Shown here: piece after piece, positions 50,901 through 62,473 of the stretch
Layout: each line of letters opens with the position of its first letter
How positions within the stretch are numbered: position 1 is the first letter of the stretch
NCBI GenBank assembly: GCA_021399445.1
Contig: JAJTUQ010000002.1
Coordinates: 1,178,001-1,242,000, forward strand
Source: Xylogone sp. PMI_703
Taxonomy: Eukaryota; Ascomycota; Leotiomycetes
Direction: 5' to 3'
DNA length: 64,000 nucleotides
The notes under the pieces: model-generated
What the model saw: only the letters and a program-made list of their open reading frames with translations
Database searches by the model: none
What the model was told of the DNA's origin: nothing
Position numbers and translations under genes: made by a program

Positions 50901-51055
50901 CATCAAGATTCCTAAAAAGATGGATTAAGGACAAGCAAGGGAGAACTAAGCCGCCGCTGGGGAATGTTAACTTCAATAGTATAGAGCAACATAAGACCCC
51001 TCCAGTAGTATCTGCCTGTGACAAGAGGGCTGAAGACAAAGAGAGTGGGACATAA
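47968..51055 (+). CDS. Fungal DH-domain Rho guanine nucleotide exchange factor, interrupted by an in-frame TAG
   Basis: Exons 47968-47982, 48055-48732, 48786-49103, 49156-49359, 49413-49631, 49684-50200 and 50295 onward. Translation stops at TAG 50519-50521 after 725 residues, but the same frame stays open to 51055 for another 177 codons. The DH domain (about 215-445) begins RRRVIEEIISSEESYLSDMRF and includes the conserved PMQRVCKYPLLFAELL. A PH-like region follows (about 455-620). Intron 2 has a GC donor (GCAAGT). DH proteins activate Rho-family GTPases in polarity and wall synthesis; the exact GTPase is unknown. The sequence after the stop (ILPYPGISGRAR...IRKLSVTSLASSFTKRS) looks like conserved family C-terminus, so the stop is probably a nonsense change or a sequencing error. 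Confidence 0.85.
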
Positions 51056-54000
51056 TCGGCCGTACTTTAAGATAGGGAAGTCAGTATATGGAAGCATAAG
51101 TCAACCAAGTGTGATACGCCAACCGAGGTGCAGCATCAGGTAGTATTTAAAGCCTCCTCTCCAGATAGTACTGTACTGTACTGAACATCGTTCTATAGGT
51201 AGCAACAGTAGCATTAAATACATCATTTGGCAAAGCCTGCATGCTAACATCGGCACAGTGGGGACCTCCTAGCCCTATTTTAATCACGTTGCAGCGCATC
51301 AATGTCACGAGATGTACCAGTATGTAGAATGTATGGTGGAGCACGTTCTTGCAGGCATAAGACACCCCATACGGCAGGGCACCGGTACTTTTGATATTAC
51401 TAGGATTGGTAGATTGATAGTTACCGTTTATTAGTTAATCACTCAAATTGTCTCTTCCATGTCACCGACGACGAAGGAGTTGATACCGTAGTACGTGCTC
51501 GATTGTCAGGGGAAAGATGGGATAAATTATCCCGCCTTTCATTTTTAGTCTTCTCAGTAAGAGCATCAATTATTTTAGTTTCCTATACCAGATACCTATC
51601 ATCAAAGGGAAAATATGCCAAAATTAAAAAAGTCGAATTGATACTTTTGCTATGATAGGACCCCTCTTTGTTGCTGGTTCGCTGGTAATCCGTAGGTTGA
51701 TTGCCAAGCGCCGGGGTATTGGGCATGCGAGGCAACCAATGAAAAACCGCCTCGAACCGCCGCAGTGTCGAGAATGGAGCTCAAAATAGAGTCCGGCAGC
51801 GCAAGTGCACAGTTCTATCACGCGCAGTAGAGCAATGCATGTTTATTTTTGGGAGGAGCTGTTGAAAGTGGAGATGTGATAGTGATAGTGATTACCATGG
51901 GAAACCTTGAAGGCATTGGGAATTTTGGTTGATATATCTACAAGTCAGACGCCTCTTTCTGTCTGGCTCTGCCATTGACGTCGCTCACCTGCGCTCTTTA
52001 GTGAGTGCGCATGCCCACGATGCGGGGATGGCATTGGCAATCCAGTTCGTGTCGGATGCATAATCTTTTGAAGGACGCTCAGCACTAATAGTGTGATAGC
52101 ACCTTCTTTTGGAGTGTGCTCCGGATGAGAACTCGAAAGCTTATGACCATATTGGTTTGGTTTGGATGTCGCCGTGATGTGATTTACATCGCCGGCACCA
52201 AGCTTCTCCTCCCGAGCCATACGGTACACGCTCTCTACCTGGAACTTTGCGGTTAGAGTAGAAGCCGGATTGGGCAGGTCAGAGAACTCTTATTTTTGTC
52301 TATGACATCAGATCCAAGGCTTCCTGCTGTAGAAGTAGACGAGGTAGGCTATCTAAAAGGGTAAGAAGACAGGGAGAAAAAATTGTTGAGATCAGATATA
52401 GCATCCAATCTTCTCAAACAGCAGCGGTTTGAGGGGTTGTGATGATAAAACACGATGAGGCGAGGCGGGTATCATCTATTGTCTGGGACCCTCGCTTGGC
52501 CCAGGGGCTGGCTCGGTTGGGCCAGGGCAGGGCTCTGAATTTCTACACTCAAATTTCGGGAGTATGGATCCCATAGATGAGAAGGAAATGCCCCAAAAAT
52601 GATGTTCTTGCGAATGGATCATGAGAGCGACGTACGATGGAGATACACAGCAAGGTGGTCGTAAATGCGGTGTGAGCAATGGGTAGCGGGTTGCTTGCTG
52701 CAAGCACTATCGAGTGGTGATGAGCGACAGCCCAGGCATAGGCGACCCTCCAGCAGGCCGAGGAGGGCGCCCTGGCAGTAACGCTTCTAGCCGCCGTGCT
52801 AGGGGCGTGGCAGCCAACCACGAGCCACAGGCAGGGCCGCCACCCTCTTTTGCCTCGCATTAGCCCTGTCTCCTGGCTGGCCTAATGCCATGTCCCGCAG
52901 ATGGAACCCGATTCCACGCTCCCGTATTGGGTCCTGCACCCACGCCGGGCTTCTGGCGATGGAGGCAATAGTGCCCTTCCTCAGCAGCACAAAGACTGCG
53001 AATGCAGGTCCCTAGAGGCACAAGAAGGCTCTCCATGGCTTCCAACCACGGCCCTTACCCCCATCAATGGCAAGCCGGCGACTAGCCATGAACTCGCCAT
53101 GTACCGAACTCCTGCGACGGCCCTGCCGTTCTTAAGACTTGGGTTGTCCGCATCTCTGGGAACCCCCAAACTTCAAGTCCTGCGCATCTCTGACATCTTC
53201 AAACACCTAAGACGTCTCAACTCCTCAAGCTCTCCCAAAGACAAGCTAGTCTCCCCATCTCAGACGAGACCATCGCACTATCAATTCGGATCATCACATC
53301 ATCACCTTGACAACTAGCCTCAGAATCTTGGCCTAGAACAAGACCTAGCCTGGCGTGGCTCAGACTGCAAACCACCATCTGCTTCGGAATGCCCTGTCAC
53401 CGGATTCCCTTACGGTAGCAGCTTCACCTTTTTACCTCCCTGCCTCTCCACCCGTCCCAGCAATCTTCTTTTCGCCGCTCGGATGTCCGCTGTTAGAGCA
53501 TATCATATAACCAAATCGTGGTCGAAAACACGCACTGGGCATCCTCCAGATCCGCAATCCCATTGTAGAAGTCAGATCTCCTCCGACAGCAGATCTGTAA
53601 CGAGTTCTCCACTCCAGGTGAGGAACGTGCCTCAGCCCACCAGCCACAGTCCTGGTGCAACGCTAGAGGTTAAGGGATATAGACCATCTCTTTATCACTC
53701 CAGGCCTGGGTTCAGCCTTTCTTCTTCTTCCTCTTCTTCTTTTCCTTCGGCAGCGCTGTGCACTCGTCGATTATAGCATCTTCCCTTCTTTTTTTCTCTT
53801 CTTTACCTCACTCGTTGTTCGATTCTATCCGTCCGCTGGTCCGGATAACCCCTTCTTTTGGAATTTCGCTTCTTGGCTCTTTCTTCCCGCCCGGGTTTAA
53901 TCATTTTCGATTCGAGTTCGATCCGGATATCGTGCGAAGCCGTTAAAGAGGATTCTTTTTATTTCTTCCGTGGGGATCGTCAATTGGAAAGTGAAATAGG

Positions 54001-54068
54001 TCAAGGAAAGGAAAAAGTGCAAAAGTAAAACTTAAGAAGCAAAGAAAGAAAAGGCAAATTAAGAGAAA
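51056..54068. promoter_or_regulatory. Long gene-free region upstream of the small membrane protein gene
   Basis: 3.01 kb. The part from about 52200 to 53950 is noticeably GC-rich and then pyrimidine-rich, resembling the long leader before the C2H2 gene. Frames such as 52901-53317 (plus) and 52549-52860 (minus) are low in complexity and carry no domain. A GTACT triplet repeat lies at 51168-51183. A long 5' UTR for the gene at 54069 is plausible. Confidence 0.45.
51168..51183. repeat. GTACT tandem repeat
   Basis: Three tandem GTACT units plus one base in the 3' flank of the RhoGEF gene. Confidence 0.7.
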
Positions 54069-54627
54069 ATGGGCAGGCTTATTAAGAACCACTGGGCTCG
54101 CCTGATAATCCTCACTGCTGCAGCATGTATGTTTATTTTTCCCCCCTAATATCTTCTTGATCTTATCATACCAATACTAACCAACGTTTCTTTAGACCAA
54201 GTTGTGGCTTCAATCGAAGGATTCTTCTGGCCTAAGATCTTCTGGGATTTCCTCACCAAGAATCTGGACGGCGCAGTGAAACCTTTCCCGTTCCTCCAGA
54301 TCATCAACCTTTTGTTCGGGCTATTTATGCTCGCCTGGGAATGGCCGCTGGTCTTCTTGGCTGGAACTCCCATCCACAGGAGTCTCGAGGCACGCTTGGT
54401 ATTTTTGCCCTTGACGGCTCTTTCGTCTGTATTGATGTATCAGACTACCAATCCAGCTATCTACTACCTGATTGGAATGGGCGTTTACTTCTGGGCTTAC
54501 AGTGAAGGAGAGGTAAGGCGCCACCACTTTCTTCCCTGCAAGATCATCTTTACTAAATTCATTTTCACAGGTTATATGTGCCAAGCCATGGTCTTTACCT
54601 CCTCGCACTCGCCCTGGAAAGGTCTAA
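54069..54627 (+). CDS. Small four-helix membrane protein, fungal family of unknown function (DUF7727-like)
   Basis: Exons 54069-54126, 54196-54512 and 54571-54627; 143 residues. It starts MGRLIKNHWARLIILTAAAY and has about four hydrophobic segments: near 11-24, 46-70 (FPFLQIINLLFGLFMLAWEW), 84-100 and 105-120. The conserved phrases GFFWPKIFWDFLTKNLDGAV and EWPLVFLAGTPIHRSLEAR recur across filamentous ascomycetes to my knowledge. The tail after the last intron is short and basic (PPRTRPGKV). No enzymatic motif. Localisation and role unknown. The family number is from memory and is unconfirmed. Confidence 0.82.
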
Positions 54628-55665
54628 AGCTAAACGCCCATGTCAATAGAGTGCACCTGATACATAGCATCCAATGATAAAGTGCCATCTCACATCAGCA
54701 ATATTTCCATCATGTTTTCTTATCTATCACACTACCCCGAGCTGAGTCCTCGAAGACAATAGGCTCAATGCCAATTTATTTTTTGCACGTTATCCCGTTC
54801 GTGAACCGACGGGAGTTTATCTTATTTTGCGTTTGTTTGGAGTTCTTTACTGGAGCATCAGCGGCGGCGTCGTAATAAAGCCTTCCTTTTGAATCTGGCG
54901 TGTCTGGGGGTAGACAAAAAAGGAAGGGGAAAATGATGTGGTTTTTTTAGAGACCCAGGGAGAGAGGAAGATGGGGGGAGGCTAGATGAATATAGGAGTG
55001 AGAAGGATGAGAGACCGCGTCACTTTCGTTGAATGTTTGCTTGTTTCAAATGTGTTCGTGCGAAGTGACTACGTCGTGGAATGGGTTGTACTATAAATCC
55101 TGACCTCATGATACGAAATGCAAATTGCATATATTTAGATGCAAGAACGATACTCTTTTCATGCCCCCTATTTACTCTCTCTTTTCAATTTTCAAAATTT
55201 GATAAAGAGAACTCAATCTGAGATTGATACTGCATAAAATGATATACTGTATTACAAGATATTTTACAACTAGAGTAAGCGGGACCAGTTTTTAAGGTTT
55301 ATGTGACGTCAAATTGGTTCCTTCTAACCTAGTGTACGAACATTTACAGTTACATGTGGATAGTTCCTGTACTGTGCCGCAGATGTGCATTACTTCTATT
55401 TTGATCTCCAGGTTGGCACTGAAATTGTTGGATGGTGGTGTGGGTATCCAATCAGACGGTGAGAATAGCCAGCAGTAATGCATATCACCAACATCTCCAA
55501 CAAACGCACTAATGCACCAACGATTCGGGACGCTCACGTGGTCAATATGTGGGTTTATGATAGATTTTGCAATCTACTAAATTATTATTTAGAACGGGAT
55601 TCTGATTTGTGATTCGATGGTCTTTTTTTATTCTTTTTTTATTTGGGAGGGTACTGTAGCTAGGT
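54628..55665. other. Intergenic region between convergent genes
   Basis: 1.04 kb of 3' flanks, AT-rich, with poly-T stretches near 55622-55640. A minus frame at 55292-55537 shows nothing recognisable. Confidence 0.4.
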
Positions 55666-55827
55666 CTATTGCTGGATTTTAGTCCCAGAATCCATTAGGC
55701 GCTTGCTCTTGAAAGAGGTAAAGGCCTGTCCCACGATACCGTTCCGACCATCGTTCTCGGCGATATCCTTATTGTAGGACACAATGCAATCTCCCGTGTT
55801 GCAATCGTTCCTTTTTGGAAGCGTGCA
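55666..55827 (-). other. Possible alternative terminal exon of RTC3 (54 codons including stop)
   Basis: A pyrimidine-rich acceptor (CACCTTCTACAG) lies 20 nt beyond the RTC3 stop. From it a frame of 53 codons reads CTLPKRNDCNTGDCIVSYNK and ends SFKSKRLMDSGTKIQQ before TAG. Splicing from the RTC3 exon 2 donor (exon end 55959) straight to this acceptor keeps frame and would replace the usual 19-residue tail. Third codon positions are GC-biased like real exons here. Expression is untested. Confidence 0.3.
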
Positions 55828-55847
55828 CTGTAGAAGGTGTGAGGAAA

Positions 55848-56313
55848 TTAGGTGTGGGCTGCCATTGGTCCATTACTGTCATTCTTGAAGCCTTGTCGCT
55901 CGGATTCCTATATGATCTGTTAGCATTATCTGGGAGACGAAATGGGTGTGCTTCTTACGTTTGTCTCTTGCATGTTACCCTTCTCTATGATCAACTTAAT
56001 AATTTCTTCTTCGTCGTGGGTTCCAAACTCGTTGTCTAGCGTTGCGTTGGAGGCGGTATCAAATGGGCCTTGGGCTCCATGTCTAGTTGCATTATTAGTA
56101 CTCTGCTATGATAGATCCAATAACTTTTACGCAGTCCGTAACCACTTACTTGTTTGTATGGAATACCTTGAAGGTGCTAACTACCTGGGCCAGTGGGATG
56201 CTCTTATCCGATTTCCATTTTCTAGCGGTCTCGATGTCGTCGACGAAAATAATGAAATCTTCATCCTTTCCCTTGTAGTGGACCTTGGTTTGGTGAGCTT
56301 CGCCTCGAGTCAT
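55848..56313 (-). CDS. RTC3: RTC3/SBDS-like small RNA-metabolism protein
   Basis: Exons 56313-56150, 56082-55959 and 55907-55848; 115 residues. The product is a stand-alone SBDS N-terminal (FYSH) domain: MTRGEAHQTKVHYKGKDEDF, then IFVDDIETARKWK, PLAQVVSTFKVF and the C-terminal block GTHDEEEIIKLIIEKGNMQE. Yeast Rtc3 (YHR087W) has the same size and fold, is implicated in RNA metabolism and is induced by stress. It differs from the ribosome-maturation SBDS/Sdo1 in lacking the two further domains. All exons join in frame. See the neighbouring possible alternative terminal exon. Confidence 0.92.
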
Positions 56314-56900
56314 GATTGCTGATTTAGTTTTAGATTATGTGTAGTTAAGAACTGAAGAGCGTGATGTGGTTTATGGTGATTTTAAGAAACAGTGAATTTG
56401 ATATGTATGTAGTAAGAAGACTGGTAGAAGGGAGATGTCCTGGTTTTGTAGTTCTCTGGTGGAACTCACTTCGAGAAGGATCCTTGCTATGTACCTGGAG
56501 TGACGTCACATGCAGAGCTCTTGAGTGGCTCAGATCACCTTGGTTGGCCTTGACGAGGTTTGCTGTGGTTCAAAGGAGCTGGATGTGCTAATTTGATCTG
56601 CTACCCTTGCGATCTTCCTGGATTTCCCTTTGAATTGTTTAATTGTTGCTGAGCATTCCGTGAGAGCTTCGCACAGGTGGTTCTTAGTGCGGGGCAAACT
56701 CGTGAACTAGCTACGTCATATCGGTCCACTAGAGCCTGATGTTGACAACGACGTTTACCCCATTCATTCGTGTCTCGTGCCTACGTTCTAGTATTGGTTA
56801 GATTAATTTCTGGCTCTTTGCTATATTCATTTGCGATGCTGCGGATGTTTAAATTAAGAGGGCAATATCTGGACAGAATATAAGGGATTTTGCGTCTTTT
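56314..56900. promoter_or_regulatory. RTC3 upstream region
   Basis: 587 bp between RTC3 and the next minus-strand gene. No gene seen and no stress element identified with confidence. Confidence 0.4.
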
Positions 56901-57839
56901 TCATTCGTCAAAGATATATTCCCGTTCCCAGAAATGTGCAATGTCGTCAACCAGCCCCTCCCATGCCCCATTGAGCCACCGAGCCAGTTCTTCCCTCCCA
57001 TCGGCGGTCGTAGTTGCTCTCGCAAGAGCTGGGATATCATCTAGTAGGTCACTGAGGATGTTCCTAGCATGCTCCGGCATAGGTGGTTGAAGACAACAGA
57101 ATGGTAGCAAGGTAACAGATGACCTGAGTAGCACCTGAGATTTCTCTGGTTGCTCGCTGTTTATGGAACGTTCCAAGGCTAGCACTGTTGTCTCGAGAGA
57201 GGAGACTGCCGAAAGAGGAATGATTGGTATCTCCAGACCTGATAGTAATCTGCACCTCATTAGTGGATTATCGATATAAGTAGTGAAGCTGGTTTGCGAG
57301 TGAAAACCACCTTGCCTGGAGCTCCATGAACGCTACAGTTCCATTCATGGGAGAGCTATTTCCTTTAAGAAGAAATATGATCCCGACCTGTTGCCCACCT
57401 CGCTGATGATACAGCCTCTCAATTCGCTGCATTGTTGACTTTGATGGATCGAGGTCTGCAGTAGACAGAAGCAGGAACTGAAAGGTACAGTTCTGTATCT
57501 GTTGAGGCATGTGCGGGCAAGGCAAGGCCAGATCATGCGTTTTAAGGTTGCTTTCTGGAAACATATGAATTACATCCCACGGGCATGAGGATCATTTCTA
57601 ACTGACCTTGCCATTTGAGAGATTTGCTTGACATCAGATTTGCTGGTACTGCTGACCATTCCTGTCGTTTCCGTAGAGACGAACAGAACATCCTTTGCTA
57701 TTATGCTTTCAGTTAGGTACCATTACCATCCTGATTTCCCGACATGAAATGGAACTCTACCCTGTGATATGTCGGTATTTGCTTGTTGGGAAAAGATGCC
57801 GCAAGACCGTAGATACACGACCGCGGAGACGCTCTTCAT
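56901..57839 (-). CDS. Conserved-looking protein of unknown function
   Basis: Exons 57839-57761, 57697-57607, 57550-57311 and 57249-56901; 252 residues. The first exon is proposed because its GTAGAG donor and the CTAAC branch/AATAG acceptor before 57697 keep frame, and because the sequence before the internal Met at 57659 (AKDVLFVSTETTG) reads like protein. If that is wrong, a 213-residue product starts at 57659. The protein is mixed alpha/beta in character: CTFQFLLLSTADLD and QQVGIIFLLKG look like core strands, and MQRIERLYHQRGG looks like a helix between them. Its acidic C-terminus is Trp-rich (WLNGAWEGLVDDIAHFWERE). I recognise no domain. It might be a DNA-repair or complex-assembly factor, but nothing here proves that. 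Confidence 0.7.
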
Positions 57840-58178
57840 TCGAACAATTAGGTCAAGGGACAAATTTATCATTGCACTTTATTTTGGAGCTATCCAACAC
57901 TAACATTTAGAATAAACGCAATAGTCATTAGTGCTCAACGCAAGGTTATACAAGCTATACGGCTCTGCTCACTTGGGATCCTGAAAACAAACTGACAGAG
58001 GTCTGTCACGAGAATACAAAAACCACATATCCTGAAAACGCCCATATAAAGGGGAGATGCCTCTTCTAATATTATTTACAAGCTCTTAGGCCTAAGCTTA
58101 AATTCTATATGCTTTCCATAAAAGACCAGTAAAGCGTTTGGTTCTATAACTGGTGCCTCCATAAATCTCCCTAGAAAA
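57840..58178. other. Short intergenic region
   Basis: 339 bp between tandem minus-strand genes. No feature seen. Confidence 0.4.
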
Positions 58179-58857
58179 TCATGATAGAGAGAGGAAGCCC
58201 TTCTTCCCAGTTATAGGCTTCGTCAATTCTTCTATGTTCTTCTCGAGCGTCTCAACTCGAGCCTTGTGCTCCTCGTTCTTCTTTTCTAGCTCCTCCTCAC
58301 GCTCCTTAAGTTCAGCAACCAGACGATCAAGCTCTGCAAATTTTTCCGCCGTAGTGTCGGGTTTAGATTTTGTTCTGACATATTCGTATATTATCAAGGC
58401 CCCCGCAACAGATAGAATGAACACATCGCCAATAACGTCAGCGAATAAATCTACTGCTTTACTCTCCGGCAACGTTCTGAATTTCCGCTTCCATACACTT
58501 TGTTGATGCTCATGTGAGCTTGTCTTCCCCTCCTTATGGGCCTTCTCGTCTGCTTTCGTCTGTTCTTCAGTCTTGACAGTGGGAGCTTCCGCTCGCTCCC
58601 TTGCTCTTCTTTCTGCAGCTGGGTCACGAAGCAGTGCAACCTGCATTCTCATATTTAACTGATGTAGCGACTGGCCATATCGTGCAGCGATTGTACGGAA
58701 TTTGGGGTGGTCATGAGCCTGATTTTTGATCCAATTCTGAGGAGAGATCAGTATCATGTTTATTCTAGGCTGTCCGTTTCAGAGAGCGTACCGCACCATA
58801 CTTCGAGAACTGTCTCACGAAGAGAGATGCGAACTTGAATAGTGGAAGAGGGACCAT
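58179..58857 (-). CDS. OPA3-like mitochondrial protein
   Basis: Exons 58857-58792 and 58736-58179; 207 residues. It begins MVPLPLFKFASLFVRQFSKY, which is the OPA3 signature, followed by IKNQAHDHPKFRTIAARYGQ. A hydrophobic segment near 125-145 (VIGDVFILSVAGALIIYEY) is typical of the family. A C-terminal coiled coil (about 152-195) is rich in Glu/Lys with heptads (ELDRLVAELKEREEELEKK). OPA3 proteins sit in mitochondrial membranes and affect lipid handling and morphology; the fungal role is little studied. Length is normal for fungal OPA3-like proteins. Confidence 0.9.
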
Positions 58858-59393
58858 GGCGGTTGCTTATACGAGCCGATGAGGGGCGTTGTAAATCTAA
58901 GTAACTTGATCTATCATGGGTAATTTATGAAGATTGGGTTTAATCAATCGCATGCTACCCTCAGCTCCACTGAGTCTGTGATCTTTGCGAAGATATCATT
59001 ACGACTAATTATCCCAATGCTTGAAGTGGGAATCTCTCTGACTTGTCTCGGTCTCAATGGGGGGTAGCTCCACTGTTTTGTGCCACCGCCTTCGCAAGCG
59101 TGTTTTGTCATGGTTGCCGGGCCAAACTTAATGCACGTGAGGATATTTACCGATACGCAAACTGCAACACTAGAGCAACTACTGGTCCTGGGAAACAAAA
59201 CTTACTGTTCATTACTAGTACTCGTTCCTGGATTGGATATTTTGGTTTGGCATTAGGAAGGAATTGGCCACCTGCAAACTGCGACCAATCTATGAAGGCG
59301 CATACGTATATCGACTGAAGGCAGGGAATCTCATCATATATTCGAAAACAATCGCGTTGTGGTTGGATTTCTTGATACAGTGCCTCAATTGAG
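58858..59393. promoter_or_regulatory. Divergent region between the OPA3-like and Polo kinase genes
   Basis: 536 bp between opposed start codons. Frames at 59043-59318 have no recognisable content. Confidence 0.45.
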
Positions 59394-62300
59394 ATGGAAG
59401 CCTTATCACCTCGAGATACCAATGCTCAAATACGAGTTAAGAAACAGCAGGCGCTGAAACCCAAGCAGCCGGCAGCTCCTCCGGCGCCCAAGTTATCGAA
59501 AGAAAAGGACCACCCTCCACCTCCTCCTGCAGAGGTCAGAGAACCCCCAAGTTCAGATAGAAAAGATGGCGCAGTATACCATACTGGTAGGCTGCTTGGT
59601 AAGGGAGGTTTTGCGATCTGTTATGAGGGGCAGCTTGCTGGAACGAAGCAACTATATGCCTTGAAGATGGTCAAAAGCCGCATGCCCCAGAAGAAAATGG
59701 AACAGAAGGTTAGTGGTTAGTCATGCGGGGAGGATGATATGCTAATAATGCACTAAGTTCCAAACGGAGCTCCAGATTCATTCGAAGATGAGACATCCTA
59801 ACATCGTTCAATTCCATCGAGCCTTTGCGTACCAGGAATGCACATATATAGTCCTGGAGCTCTGTCCAAATGGATCGCTGATGGACATGGTTAAAAGGAG
59901 AAGATTCATTACTGAACCCGAAGTTAGATATTACACTGTCCAGATGGCTGGCGCTATCAAATATATGCATGGGAAAGGCATAATTCATAGGGATCTTAAA
60001 ATGGGAAACATATTCCTAGACAAGGATATGAATATCAAGGTTGGGGATTTTGGTCTTGCAGCTCTTCTCATGTCGGATAAGGATATGGTCGCCTGTAGAA
60101 GAACTACCCTTTGCGGCACACCAAATTATATTGCGCCCGAAATTTTGGAAAAGGGTAAAGGAGGACATGACCATGCAGTTGATATTTGGAGCTTGGGTAT
60201 CATAATGTAGGTGCATTCTTTGGTTAATGGTATTATGCTAATGTTTTCCAGCTACGCATTGTTGACTGGAAAACCACCTTTTCAATCCAATACCGCCGAC
60301 GAAATATACCGAAGAGCAAGAGAGAGAGAGTACGACTGGCCGGAGTCGAGCGTTTCAGGAAATTATATTTCTGAAGAGACTAAAGACCTTGTAGCAGAAT
60401 TGCTACAAAGCCCAGATCAGAGGCCTAACCCAGATACTATTGTACAGCACCCTTTCTTCAGCTGTGGCTGGATGCCACAATCAGAAGAAATTACTCCTGA
60501 TCTTCGAGATTATTCTTCTCAAGCTGAAAAATTCCTCTCAATGGGTCCTCGTGCTGGAAAATCTAGCGCCTCTCTTCGCAATTTGAAGAAATTGTGCGTA
60601 CAATGCGAAGTTGGTCCTTGGAACCAATCGCAAAAACGACATACTAGCACTTATAGAGAGGTTGCAGCAGAAGAAAAGGCTGGTCTTACGCCAGCAGTTC
60701 CACTACCCGAAGACGTGGTATATAGACCCTTTGATGAGTGGTTGAGAGAGCAAGCAGATCAAGTGCTACATAACGGAGGAAACTCTAAAACTGCAAGTGA
60801 TGCCCTGAACAAGGTTTTCGAGCCAGTTCCAGCATCGAGGTTGAATGAGCAGGTATTTTCAGCCAGCACCAGAACTAATAAGAATTTCGCAGCGCAACAG
60901 AGAGCTAGAAACTTGCCGAGTAGCGGTGACATACCTTCCCAGGCTCCTAGACTACAAGTGGATGCGGAGTTAAAGAGATCACGAAGAGCTCCAATCGATA
61001 ATCAAGTTTCGTCTCGGGTACCGAGCATGTCCCAGAGCCTTAGATCTCAGCCAATCCCATTCCGTGTATCTAGCAGGCAATTAAACGTTGAAGAGCGTCT
61101 TGCAGCCGATGTTGCTGAGCAGCTCAATATTGCATCAACCGACAGGAAGTCGCAGAACAAAGCATTCGACATCTCTCCTAAGAGACCTCCTTCGTTATTT
61201 AACCCTGGAGAAAGGCTCGAAGCTATGCCGGGGACTCAGCCTGACCATATACTTGCTCGTCTCAGACGACTACAAGCAGAACTGGAACGAGCATTAAACA
61301 GTAGATCCATGGCAAGAGAAACGAATCCACCATCCTGGAACCCAACAATCGTCGTTAAGTGGGTGGATTACACCAACAAGTTTGGCTTGGGATACATTCT
61401 TAGCAATGGAAGTGTGGGTTGTATATTCAAGCGAACGTTAGCCAATGGTCCGGACTCCAATGACTATCTTCCTCCTTCGGGTATTGTGGTTCGTGATGCA
61501 GAATGGCATTTACAAAACCGCGGAAATACCCAGTACAAGGACCGCCACCAGTTGGTCCCAATCTCTGGACGTAGCATCGAGTTCTATGAAAACAGGGCCG
61601 AGGAAGGAATCTGCCGAGCAAAGGTAAACCCACAGAACTTCAAGATCTCAGTTAGCAAAGATGGAGAAGCCGGGAAGCTTTCACGAGGAGTAGATGAGTG
61701 GGATGACCGGAAAAGAGAAAAAGTTGTCCTCTGGAAGAAGTTTGCAAATTATATGACGGCATTCGGACGAGATCAAGATTACTCCATGGATGAAGCCCAA
61801 ATGAGAGCATCGGCACAACAAAAGGGTGCGGCATCAGATGCGGGTAATGTCATCACGTTCTATCAGAGGTTCGGTGATGTTGGATGCTGGGCGTTCTGCG
61901 ATGGTCATTTCCAAGTAAGCTGTGCCGGTTTATGATATTTTTAATGCCCCTACTAACTCGCCTCAGTTCAACTTCCCAGACCATACCAAGATTGTGCTTT
62001 CAGCTGATGGCACTTGGTGTGACTTCTACCACCTTCCACTTGAAGCTGCAAGAGACTTGGCCTTGAAGGGCACAATATCTTCCAATGCCCTTGATGAACG
62101 CCAACAGCTTTCATACCCATTGCAAACGCTGCTAAATTTTATAACAAAACCAGCTCGTTCAGCACGCTCTTCAACCCGGACTTATCCTCAAATAGACCCT
62201 ATGCTGCAAGGAATACCACAAGCGAATGAATTCCGTGAGAAAATTGAGTTTATAAGGCTAATCATCAAGGAATGGGTGGAGAACGGCGGCATGGGAAATA

Positions 62301-62473
62301 GTGACATGGAGCCTAAGGGTCGGTTGAGGTGGGCTGGAAACAGAGAGATCGTCAATGTCAAGGCCCCTTACAAACACGTCTGGGTGACGGTCGGGGCACG
62401 AGGGGGTGATGACAGGAGAGTTGCATGGTTCGACCCAAAACGACCGGAAGCAATTGTTCCTGATATTGAATAA
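59394..62473 (+). CDS. plo1: Polo-like kinase (Cdc5/Plo1)
   Basis: Exons 59394-59708, 59758-60206, 60252-61914 and 61967-62473; 977 residues, long but usual for filamentous fungi. The kinase domain (about 61-320) has LGKGGFAICYEG, LKMVKSRM, HRDLKMGNIFL, DFGLAA and GTPNYIAPE. The activation-loop Thr before the CGTPNY motif is present (RTTLCG). After a disordered linker come two polo boxes: WVDYTNKFGLGYILSNGSVG (about 625) retains the key Trp, and DHTKI retains the His-Lys phosphate pincer. It controls mitotic entry, spindle, septation and exit. Intron 2 (AT-GTAGGT...CCAG) turns GIIM into GIIIYALLTG; the unspliced frame would stop there. Confidence 0.96.

Noticed and set aside
52476..53317. Frames of 60-138 codons on both strands in a GC-rich stretch
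   Set aside because: Low complexity, no domain and no conserved splice structure.
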